NCBI GenBank assembly: GCA_963978545.1
Contig: OZ021730.1
Location: 6,889,796 to 6,953,795 of the forward strand
Direction: 5' to 3'
DNA length: 64,000 nt
DNA from: Linyphia triangularis
Lineage: Eukaryota; Arthropoda; Arachnida; Araneae; Linyphiidae
Shown: positions 41,619-51,102 of the stretch, piece by piece
Layout: the number at the start of each line of letters is the position of its first letter
Position numbering within the stretch: position 1 is the first letter of the stretch
The notes under the pieces: generated by a model
Databases searched by the model: none
Seen by the model: only the letters and a program-made list of their open reading frames with translations
Told to the model about the DNA's origin: nothing
Made by a program: the position numbers and the translations under genes

Positions 41619-44600
41619 AAGACTTGCTGCTGCCAACCTCAGTGGGACCTTCCGGACTGAGGGAATCCACATTGCCCTAATTCAAGAACCCTGGTTGTAT
41701 AAAAAAGGCATCAGGGGATTAAGGGACAGTGGAGGTAAGTTGATTTATGATCTTGCGAGCTCTTCTCCTAGAGCTTGCTTGCTTATCAACAACAACATTG
41801 ATGCACTGCCGATTCATGAACTCTGTTCTAGGGACTTGGCAGTTGCTAAGATAACACTTCATGATGGCGGGAGAACCAAAGAAATTTTGATAGGCTCTGG
41901 GTACCTGCCATATGAAGAAAAAGATCCTGTGAGTGCAGAACTGAAGAGATTGTTGACTGTGTGTGCAGAACAACAATCAGGATTACTTCTTGGTTGTGAT
42001 GTGAATGCACACCACACAATCTGGGGCAGCTCAAACATCAATGATAGAGGTGAGTTACTCTTAGACTTTATACTTGAAAATAACCTAGATATTTTAAATG
42101 TAGGAAATAAACCGACCTTCATTACCAGTGTAAGAAAGGAAGTACTTGACATAACCTTAGCCAGTCCAGAATTAAGTAGTTATGTTGAAAAATGGCATGT
42201 TGATGAGAAGCCTTCAATGGCAGACCATCAATTTATCCATTTTTTATTAAAATCCGAATATCGCTGGGAAAAAACGTTTAGGGATCCCAAAAGGACGAAC
42301 TGGACTTTATTCAATAATGAACTCCAGAATTACCTGGAGGACTTTTCCCAGAAAATCTATGACACTTATGATCTGGAACTGCTTGCAGACGGTCTGCAAC
42401 AGGCGATCCACATGTCATACATTAACAACTGTCCTCTGCTTATGAGAAAGGGTACACAACCAAACTCTTGGTGGAACCAAGATCTCATGAGACAGAGAAA
42501 GGCAGTAAGAAAACTTTTCAGGAAAGCAAAAAAATCTGGTAAGTGGGAAGAATATAAGTGCCTACTTGCAGAATACAACAAAGCTGTTCGAATGGCCAAA
42601 AGGAATTCATGGAGGAAGTTCTGTGATTCAGTTGAAAGTACTGCTGAAGGTGCTAGACTCCATAAAATTCTTAAAAGAGATACGCCAATTTTGGTGGGGA
42701 CTCTTAAGAATGATTCCGGTGGCTATACCAAGACTGGCCAAGAAGTTATAGAGACTCTGGTCGAAACACATTTTCCCAAATCCAACTTGGTATCCAATGA
42801 ATTGAACCCCTCTCCCTTGGGATTTCCTAAAAAGGTGAGGAGGGAAAATTGGATAGTTGCCAAGAAACTCTTTACTGATAAACAGGTATTATGGGCTATC
42901 AACTCTTTTGAACCATATAAAACTCCAGGACCAGATGGGATAATGCCGATTATGCTTCAGAAATCGGCTGAACTCATCTCACAGATCCTGTGCAAAATGT
43001 TCAGAGCCAGTCTGGCTCTTGAATACATCCCTAGACAATGGAGAAAGGCAAGAGTAGTCTTTCTGCCCAAACCTGGGAAAAACCAATATGACCAGGCTAA
43101 GAACTTTCGTCCTATTAGTCTTTCATCTTTCATACTTAAGTGCATGGAAAAGATAATTGATAGACACATCAGGGATGTGTTGAGGAGCACCAGACCTCTT
43201 CACAAGAACCAATTTGCTTATCAATCAGGTAAATCTACAGAGGTGGCTTTGCAACACCTGGTTGTAAAGATTGAAAAGACCCTGGAGTTCAAGGAAATGG
43301 CTTTGGCAGCTTTCCTAGATATTGAGGGTGCTTTTGATAACACTTCTTTTAACTCAATCGCTGCTGCCGCTGCTGGCAGAGCTATTGAACCACTTATCTG
43401 CAACTGGATTAACTCCTTACTTGCAGACAGAATTATTACAACCGAGTTGTTTGGGGCAACACTTGAGGCTAGACCCACTAGGGGATGCCCTCAGGGAGGA
43501 ATTCTCTCCCCTCTGTTATGGAACCTGGTGGTTGATGACCTATTAGCAGACCTCAATCAAAGCGGCATTTATGCTCAAGGATATGCAGACGACATCGTCG
43601 TATACATATCAGGCATAGATGAAAAAACAGTGACAAATATCATGCAAGGGACCCTGAACAGAATCGCAAGATGGTGTTGTGAGAAGAATTTGAGAGTAAA
43701 TCCTCAAAAGACTACTCTTGTCCCATTTACGCGAAGAAGAACCTGCATTGATGAAAGAGATACACCTACCCTGTTGGGAGAAAAAGTAAATATGCTGAAT
43801 GAGGTTAAATATTTGGGAGTTATACTGGACACTAAATTAACCTGGAATCAGCATTTGAAAAACAAAATAAACCAAGCAAAAGTAGGACTTCTACGATGTA
43901 GAAGAGTTCTTGGTAAATCATGGGGTCTAAAGCCAAGGATGACCTATTGGCTATATACAATGGCTATTAGACCTACTATGACTTATGCTGCAGTGGTCTG
44001 GTGGAAAAAGACGGAACAATTGACTGTTAAGACCAAACTAGACAGCCTTCAAAGAGCTGCCTGTTTGAGTATAACAGGTGCTATGTCCTCTACTCCCACC
44101 AGAGCCATGGAAACTATTCTTTCTGTTGTCCCACTTGATATCTTCATCAGTGGTGTTGCCAGAAGAAGCTCTTACAGACTGGAAAATGCTGGATTGTGGA
44201 TGAATTATGCCAGCCAAGTGTCCCACACTAGCATTAACCAAAAATTCTTTGATCCTATACTTTTGATGCCCTCTGACATCATGGAGACAAGATTCCTCTT
44301 TCATAGACCCTTCGAAGTACTTATTGACCCAAGAGAGAAATGGAAAGAGGAAAACTACAAGCTTACGAATGGAGACATTGTGTGGTACACAGATGGCTCC
44401 AAACGGAACGAAAAGGCAGGTGCTGGAATCTGTGGAGTTAGACCTAAAGTAAGGATTGCCCGCCGACTAGGAAAACATGCCACAGTATTTCAAGCGGAAC
44501 TGCTTGCCATCATTTACTGTCTACATGAATGCTCTAGAAGATCCTACTCAAATAGGAAGATCTACATATTTAGCGACAGTCAAGCAGCTTTAAAGGCAAT

Positions 44601-45207
44601 AAACTCATTTCAAATAAGCTCTAAACTTGTTTGGGAATGCAGAAACCTTCTACAAGACTTGGGGACCCATAACAGGATCCTTCTTACATGGGTGCCAGGT
44701 CATATTGGTGTAGAAGGAAATGAAACTGCAGATAAGCTTGCTAAACTGGGAACTGCAGACCTACCTTTAAGTCCTGAACCTTTTTGTGGGATCTCCAAGA
44801 CTACTGCAAAAAGGGTGATAGGAGAAAAAATGCTTAAAGAAACTACAGAAAGGTGGAAACAAACCACCGATCAAAAACATGCGAGGCTTATGATCCAAGA
44901 ACCTTCCATGAAACTATCATCTCAGATCCTGCGTCTTAGCAGGGATAAGGTGAGAGTGATAGTTGGATTTCTTACAGGCCACTATCACCTAAGAAAACAC
45001 CTTCATAGAATGGGAATATTTAAAGAAGAACCTTTATGTAGGAAGTGCAATATGGTAGAGGAAACAGCCCACCATATACTTTTTGAATGTGAAGCTCTTC
45101 TTCACATTAGGCACTCAAGCTTAGGTCTTGGAACAGAACTTGATACAATCCACGAGGAACCTGTCAAAAGCCTTTTGACCTTTCTTAAGGAATCTGGTTT
45201 TCTTTGA
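41581..45207 (+). CDS. F ORF2: endonuclease, reverse transcriptase, RNase H
   Basis: 1208 codons from ATG 41581 (+1 frame relative to ORF1). EN is about 41581-42250 (QINLQHKRLA, GCDVNAHHTIWG, MADHQF). RT is about 42880-43900 (YKTPGPDGIMP, FLPKPGK, FRPISLSSFILK, YADDIVVYI near 43580). RNase H is about 44370-44790 (WYTDGSKRNEKAG, FQAELLAI, FSDSQAAL, WVPGHIGVEGNETAD). The C-terminus at 45030-45095 has CRKCNMVEETAHHILFEC, a CX2CX7HX4C zinc motif. No disruption is visible. Confidence 0.92.
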   Translation: MSLKLLQINLQHKRLAAANLSGTFRTEGIHIALIQEPWLYKKGIRGLRDSGGKLIYDLASSSPRACLLINNNIDALPIHELCSRDLAVAKITLHDGGRTKEILIGSGYLPYEEKDPVSAELKRLLTVCAEQQSGLLLGCDVNAHHTIWGSSNINDRGELLLDFILENNLDILNVGNKPTFITSVRKEVLDITLASPELSSYVEKWHVDEKPSMADHQFIHFLLKSEYRWEKTFRDPKRTNWTLFNNELQNYLEDFSQKIYDTYDLELLADGLQQAIHMSYINNCPLLMRKGTQPNSWWNQDLMRQRKAVRKLFRKAKKSGKWEEYKCLLAEYNKAVRMAKRNSWRKFCDSVESTAEGARLHKILKRDTPILVGTLKNDSGGYTKTGQEVIETLVETHFPKSNLVSNELNPSPLGFPKKVRRENWIVAKKLFTDKQVLWAINSFEPYKTPGPDGIMPIMLQKSAELISQILCKMFRASLALEYIPRQWRKARVVFLPKPGKNQYDQAKNFRPISLSSFILKCMEKIIDRHIRDVLRSTRPLHKNQFAYQSGKSTEVALQHLVVKIEKTLEFKEMALAAFLDIEGAFDNTSFNSIAAAAAGRAIEPLICNWINSLLADRIITTELFGATLEARPTRGCPQGGILSPLLWNLVVDDLLADLNQSGIYAQGYADDIVVYISGIDEKTVTNIMQGTLNRIARWCCEKNLRVNPQKTTLVPFTRRRTCIDERDTPTLLGEKVNMLNEVKYLGVILDTKLTWNQHLKNKINQAKVGLLRCRRVLGKSWGLKPRMTYWLYTMAIRPTMTYAAVVWWKKTEQLTVKTKLDSLQRAACLSITGAMSSTPTRAMETILSVVPLDIFISGVARRSSYRLENAGLWMNYASQVSHTSINQKFFDPILLMPSDIMETRFLFHRPFEVLIDPREKWKEENYKLTNGDIVWYTDGSKRNEKAGAGICGVRPKVRIARRLGKHATVFQAELLAIIYCLHECSRRSYSNRKIYIFSDSQAALKAINSFQISSKLVWECRNLLQDLGTHNRILLTWVPGHIGVEGNETADKLAKLGTADLPLSPEPFCGISKTTAKRVIGEKMLKETTERWKQTTDQKHARLMIQEPSMKLSSQILRLSRDKVRVIVGFLTGHYHLRKHLHRMGIFKEEPLCRKCNMVEETAHHILFECEALLHIRHSSLGLGTELDTIHEEPVKSLLTFLKESGFL

Positions 45208-45309
45208 CAGGGGGTCGTAAAATAAAGGGGTTGGTGCAATATTCCCTAGTGGAATCAGCACCTAGGCTCAACTGACCTCCCCATTCACTATGACTATGAC
45301 TATGACTAT

Positions 45310-45571
45310 ATGGTTTGTAGTGCTTACTCACACGGGATGAACTCTTAGGGATAGCAATTTCCGCTGCCCCTATGATACTTTCGGTGACGTTATGCACAGC
45401 ATGATTAATATCATCAACAGTTACCATAGCTTCTGTTATCACTGCTTCTTCCCCAAATACACCCCAATCTGCTCGTTTGTATAAGTACGTAGATGGGTGA
45501 AGCCTGCTACGAGTACAGTTAACATGAGTGATAAGTAAAGGGAAATGGTCGCTGTTGTGCAAGTCACTGTC
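45310..45571 (+). repeat. 262-bp target duplication of F, right copy
   Basis: Identical to 40049-40310. E2's endonuclease coding resumes after 45571 (aacagcgaaattt). Confidence 0.95.
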
Positions 45572-45946
45572 AACAGCGAAATTTAAAAAAGGTAGAAGTG
45601 CAGGTGAACAGATAGCTAGGTCAATTGAGTGAAAAGTTCGTGTGGGTTGATGAAAATAGGTCTTCTCCTCGTTATTAAGCAGGCAAAGATGGTAATCAGA
45701 GAGCAGGTTCTCAATCTGTTGCCCACGAGGGTTCGTGTCATCATTTCCCCACAACGTACTGTGACCATTCAAGTCACCAAGAAGCAAAAAAGGAGCAGGT
45801 AGCTGATCCAAAAGGTCATTCAAATCATGTTGACGGATGTTAGCATGCGGCGGTAGATATAGACAGCAGACTGTGATAAGAGACTGGATGTGAATTCTCA
45901 CAGCCACTGCTTGTAAAGATGTACGCAATGGTACTACAGTGCTGGG

Positions 45947-47393
45947 TTGGTTGGTTGGTTGTTTGGGATTTATTGGCGCAAGGGCAACACTTGGGCCATA
46001 CTGCGCCAAACACTAGTTAAGAATATAAATATGTCTTTGTAAAATTTGTTAAAATTATTTAAATTTGTTTTTTAATAAAATTATTAAAAATTCAACGTCT
46101 AAAAATGGATAATGAATTATTAGATCACTTACATCTAAATCAAATAATAAAATTTGATTTTGTATAAAAACCTAAACAAATGTTTATGAGGTGGTGAATC
46201 TAAAAGCAATGATAATGGGGGATGGTTTTCATTAAAAAAATGATATCGTACATTGTTAAAATATGAGCAATCTGTTAAAATATGCTTTACAGTAAAAGGG
46301 ACATGACAACCAGAACACGTGGGTGGATCTTCTGCCAGCAGAAGATGGACGTGGGTGAAGCGAGTGTGGCCGACACGTAAACGTGAGAGAATCGCTTCTC
46401 GCTTCCTACTTGTCTGACAAAAATCAAAACCCGAGATAAGCGGCTGTATTGCATGCAATTTGTTTAAAGTTTCTGTGTCCCATGAAGCCTGCCATGAACC
46501 ATTCAGAGAGTTAGCACTTGATCTTATTGCATCTCCAATGTAGAGCCAGCTCGACCTGGTACCGTCAACGGTTTTAGCAATTTTATCTGCACGCTCATTC
46601 CCAGCAATTCCCACGTGTCCTGGTATCCAACAAAATAAGATATTAAAATTTCTTTCTGTCAGAGTTTGGTGCAATTTAAAAATTTCAATGATGGTAGGAT
46701 GATCTTGTTTATGAATATGAGTTAACGCTTCTAGACAGCTCATAGAATCGGTATAGATGATCCACATCTTATACTTCTGCTGAGCTATATGATGAAGAGC
46801 AAGGGAGATTGCGTAACTCTCAGCACTAAAAACTGAACAATGGGTGTGTATTGATTTTGCACATACGTGGCCATCGACCACGGCTGCGGAACCGACATGA
46901 ACACCACATTTAGAGCCATCTGTAAACGCCGTCTTGAAATTGAAAAAAACATTTCGATGATGATGAAATTGTGCTACAAAGACAGCGTCTGGCGTGTCTG
47001 ACTTTTTAAAATCTTTAAAAATACTTAAAACCTTTAGTTGATGATTATTCCATGGTGAAATAGAATAAGAGAATGGACGAATACGAAAGTTTTCGATGTG
47101 ATGAAGTTCTAAAATCTGTTTGGCACGTAGTGAGAAAGTAGGGATAGAGGATGGACGAGCGTTAAAGATCCTCTCATATGAAGGGTTAAAAACATTTCCG
47201 GAAAGGGGGTGATTCAAATGATTCTTAATTTTAAAATACATTTTAAAAACTAAGCCATCTCTCCTCAGTTGCAGATCCTGCTCATGGCACAACACATAAA
47301 GGCTCTTAACAGGAGATGTGCTAAAAACTCCAGAAGAAACTCTCATGCCAAGATGATGCACAGGATCCAGAATCTTCAACACAGATTTCCTTG
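45947..47393 (-). mobile_element. E7: 3' part of an I-like LINE (rest beyond window)
   Basis: Starts with (TTGG)n on + at the end of E2's gctggg and carries the ggcgca...tgcgcc hairpin (45976-46010). It is interrupted at about 47394 by E4, so E7's 5' part should follow E4's 5' end past 64000. Confidence 0.85.
46135..47393 (-). pseudogene. E7 ORF2 C-terminal part
   Basis: The frame enters at RKSVLKILDPVHHLGMRV, the thumb region of RT, and continues to the stop with AFTDGSKCGVHVG, FSAESYAI, YTDSMSCLEAL, WIPGHVGIAGNERAD, then RVGHTRFTHVHLL and CX2CX7HX4C. It is uninterrupted in this window; the RT catalytic part and EN are not visible. It is related to E1, E3 and E4 but distinct. Confidence 0.85.
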
Positions 47394-48239
47394 TTGGTTG
47401 GTTGGTTTTAGTTATCTGGCGCAAGAGCTCAATAAGGCCATACTGCGCCGAAACATCGAGTCAGACCTTAACTATTAATAGTCCATTAAAAAAAAGATAA
47501 TTCTAAAAATAGATTATTTACTACAAGGAGTAGTTTAAGTTGAAAAGAGATACGAAATATAGACCGACAAAGTATTAAATAAAATGGTAAAAACCAATTT
47601 CTAATAAAAACTTAAAAAGGTGAATATGTGGAGATGATCCTAAAAGGGTTGATAATGTTGGATGAGGATTATGAAATTGACGTATGCGTATGGAATTAAA
47701 AATTGGACAATCAATTAAAATATGTCGAACAGTGAACGAAACATTACACGAGGTGCATGTGGGGGCACCCTCTGCCAGCAGAAGGTAAGCATGGGTGAAA
47801 CGAGTGTGGCCTATGCGTAACCGGGAAAGTATGACTTGCCTCCTTCGATTTTCATTGCAAAAGTCAAACCCGGTTACAAGAGGTTGTAACGAGTGCAATT
47901 TATTAGCTTGCTCTGTATCCCATATGGCCTGCCATGATTGATACAGAACACTCGCACATAATTGGGATATATCACTGGGGCAGAGTTGGTTACTTCTCTC
48001 CCCAGATGCAGTTTTCGCAATTTCGTCTGCTCGTTCATTGCCCATGATCCCCACATGACCAGGAATCCAACAGAAGAAAACTTTAAAATTCAACGATGTA
48101 AGATGAGAATGGATTTTTAAAATGTCATTAATGAATGGATGGTTTTGATTCAATGGATTATTGAGAGCTTCAAGACAGCTCTTTGAATCGGTGTAAATAA
48201 TCCATTGATCATGTTGTTGTTCTGATATGTGACGCAAAG

Positions 48240-48254
48240 CCATGAGAATAGAGT
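48240..48254 (+). repeat. SINE target-site duplication, left
   Basis: ccatgagaatagagt, exact match to 48434-48448. Confidence 0.93.
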
Positions 48255-48433
48255 TGGTTGGTTGTTTTCAGATTATCTGGCGCCGTCAGCAACACGAGGG
48301 CTATAATGCGCCGAAACATTCGTCATTAGACAAGCCAACATACATTTACAAACACCCATGCCAACACGGGACTCGAACCCGCAACCTCGCGGTCTAGAAG
48401 CTAGCACGCTAACCACTATACCGTTTGGTCGGC
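48255..48433 (-). mobile_element. tRNA-derived SINE with an E4-type LINE tail
   Basis: 179 bp with an exact 15-bp target duplication. The head on the minus strand has A box TAGTGGTTAGCGTGC (from 48404-48418) and B box GGTTCGAGTCC (from 48369-48379). The 3' half carries tttcggcgca, a gcgccagataa stretch and an (AACC)-rich end, as in E4's 3' end (compare 47395-47455). No clean anticodon arm is evident, so it is not a tRNA gene. Transcribed by pol III and mobilised by E4-type reverse transcriptase, by inference. Confidence 0.9.
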
Positions 48434-48448
48434 CCATGAGAATAGAGT
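48434..48448 (+). repeat. SINE target-site duplication, right
   Basis: ccatgagaatagagt, exact match to 48240-48254. Confidence 0.93.
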
Positions 48449-50866
48449 AGGACTCAGCTGTGAATACGGAACTGCATGGATGCAGTTCTCTTGATATGCT
48501 GGTATTATCAAGTACCACAGCCGATCCAACATGCCCATGACTTTTCGATCCATCCGTATATACAGGCTTAAAATTTGAAAAATTATTACGATGATAATAA
48601 AAAAGCTGTGTGAAGACAACACTTGGAGTTTCACACTTAATAAAATTTGTAAAAATGTTTAAAATGGTGATCTGATGATGATGCCATGGTGGTAAAGCGA
48701 GAGTGAGAGGACGGACAACAAGATTATCTATGAGATGAGATGCGAGTATATTCCTTACTCGCAATGAAAAAGATAAAATACATGATGGACGAGCATTAAA
48801 AAATCTAGTGTAAGACGGGTTTAAAACATGCTCTAAAAGTGGATGATTTGAATTAGCTTTAATTTTAAAATACATAAATAAGTAAAGCTTATCTCTCCTC
48901 ATTCCCAGTGAAAACTCTCTACATAGGGCGTACAAGCTGTTGACAGGTGATGTACGGAATGCTCCTGTTGCAATTCTAAGACCCTGATGGTGAACAGTGT
49001 CCATGAGCATCAATGCCGATTTTCTAGCTGATCCGTACACCACCGATCCATAATCTAGTTTAGAGCGAACAAGGCATCTGTATATCCTTAACATGGAGAT
49101 GGTGTCAGCACCCCAGGAAGTATTTGAGAGAACCTTCAATAAGCGACATGTTAGTTGAGGCGCACGACATTTGAAAATCGTCCACAAAAAGACTGCCAGA
49201 CACTGCGGGTGGTAAGCAGGTCAAAATGTCGTTGATTTTTAGTATAAAAAGGGCGCAACTCAACACACTTCCCTGGGGGACACCTTGCTCTTGCATAAAT
49301 TCGTCAGATAGTATTGAGTTTATTCGTACTTGGAAGGTTCTGCGTCTAAGAAAGTTTTGAATGAACAAAGGCATATTTCCCCGGAGACCTATATTATGTA
49401 GGTCTCTGAGGATGCCATACCTCCAAGTACGATCATAAGCTTTCTCCATGTCAAAAAATACAGATACCAGATGACTCCTCTTGACGAAAGCCTCCCGAAC
49501 GGAAGTTTCGAGGAGAAGGAGATTATCGACAGTACTACGTCCATGACGGAAGCCACTCTGGAATTGGGAGAGATAATTGTTTGTTTCAAGATAAAAAATA
49601 AGACGCGTATTAACCATCTTTTCTAAAAGTTTACAAAAGCAACTTGTCAATGCTATAGGGCGGTAGCTAGAGGGATTCTTTGCATCTTTGCCAGGTTTTA
49701 CTATAGGGATTATTAAAGCTCGTTGCCAGGATGACGGAAAGGTGTTTTCTCGCCAAATGCGATTGAATAGTTTTAATATCAGCTTGAGCTGGAGTGGATG
49801 CAGATGTTTAAATATGCTATAATGGATTCCATCAGGCCCTACAGCCGAGTTGTGGGTACTAGACAGGGCCCTACTCAACTCGGCCATGGTGAAATCAGCA
49901 TTATAGTCTTCCCTATTATCGGAAGAGAACTCCAATTTAGACCTCTCAGCTCTAAGCCGATATGTGGCAAACGGCTCTCTATAGTTAGAGTTGCTCGACA
50001 CTTTAGCGAAAGCATCGGCAAGAGTGTCAGCAATTTCTTTAGGGTCTGAGACAACATTCTGACCATTCTCCAAAAGAGAAATAGAATGGTTGGAATACCG
50101 GCCTTTGATCTTATTAACCTTGTCCCAGACCCTTTTTGAGGGAGTTGATGATGTAATATTATTTAAATACACCCTCCAAGAATCCCTCTGGCTTCGTCGA
50201 CGTATTTTGCGAGCCTCAGCTCGAGCATGTTTAAAAATAACAAGATTTGCTTCAGATGGATAGCGGCGGAATGTACCCCAAGCCTTCCTTTGTTTCTTGT
50301 GGGCTAATTTACAATTATTATTCCACCACGGCTTTGGTAGCTTCGGTAGTTTCGTTGATGAAATGGGGATGGACAATCTAACAGCTTCCATTAGTGCATT
50401 GGTAACAGAACTGGTGGCAACGTCAATGTCGTCTTGGTCCACCATCTCGTCAGACAATTGGATAAGGGATGAAAAATTCGCCCAGTCTGCAGCCTCAAAT
50501 CTGAATCGAGGGAGCCGGGAAGGATGATCATCAATCCCTACCTCTTTCAGGCGGATAGGAAAGTGATCACTGTGGAAGGGATCAGATCCGACAAGAAAGC
50601 TCCAGTTTGGGAAAAGAGATGGTGAACACAAGACGAGATCAATGGCATGGAATGTCCTCGTAGGGGTGTGAAAGTATGTATTTTGCCCGTTGTTAAGGAT
50701 GCATAAATTTTGATCACCAATAAACTTCTCAATTTGCCGTCCCCGATTATTAGTGTCAGGGCTACCCCACAGAGGACTGTGGCCATTGAAATCCCCCATT
50801 ATGATAAATGGGGGTGGAAGCTGTTCACATAACCTGTTAAGATCTGCTAGCCGAATAGTTTCATTA

Positions 50867-50882
50867 GGGGGTAAATAGACAG
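50867..50882 (+). repeat. E5 target-site duplication, left
   Basis: gggggtaaatagacag, matching 62235-62250. The G run makes the exact left limit ambiguous by a few bases. Confidence 0.9.
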
Positions 50883-51102
50883 TTTGTTTGTTTGTTTGTT
50901 TGTTTGTGGTTTTATGGCGCAAAGGCAGCACTAGGGCCATGCTGCGCCAAACAAACGATAAAAGAGACAATGATGGAGGATGAATTATAAATATATGAAA
51001 ATGGTGAGATGCGATAAAAAAGAATTAAAATACATTAAAAGCTCATTTTAAAAATTATGAAAAAGTTTATCAAAGTTTAAAAAATAGATATGATAATAAA
51101 CA

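Larger units (their letters stand above)
40311..45309 (+). mobile_element. F: full-length + strand LINE with DUF4780-type ORF1
   Basis: 5.0 kb with intact ORF1 and ORF2, an about 300-base leader, a short 3' UTR and a (TGACTA)n tail ending at 45309. It is inserted in E2 opposite to E2's direction. Its EN start (LLQINLQHKRLAAANL) and RNase H suggest the R1/LOA side of the I group; clade by eye only. The flanking duplication is unusually long. Confidence 0.92.
31173..45946 (-). mobile_element. E2: I-like LINE split by E3, F and E7 (5' part outside window)
   Basis: Pieces that belong to one element: 31173-32420, 38267-40310 and 45572-45946. The 3' end has an (AATCAA)-like tail and a variant hairpin (tggcacaagg...tgctgcgcca, 31198-31235). 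Breakpoints are defined by exact target duplications of the inserted elements. E2 resembles E5 and E6 in protein sequence more than E1. Confidence 0.88.
31371..45946 (-). pseudogene. E2 ORF2 in three pieces, one nonsense codon
   Basis: Read in sense: 45946-45572 (endonuclease middle, LGDLNGHSTLWGND, SDLHNSDHFPL), then 40310-38267 (end of EN and the RT, with YRPIALTSCLCKTFERM and YVDDLQISC), then 32420-31371 (RNase H with VFTDGSKGMGYVG, YTAEAVAI, WVPSHVGIKGNELAD, and the C-terminal CX2CX7HX4C). A TAG at 38943-38945 interrupts the RT just before the YVDD motif; otherwise the frames are clean. The N-terminus is cut by E7. Confidence 0.87.

Noticed and set aside
48340..48433. tRNA gene
   Set aside because: Exact target duplications and a LINE-like tail show it is a SINE head.
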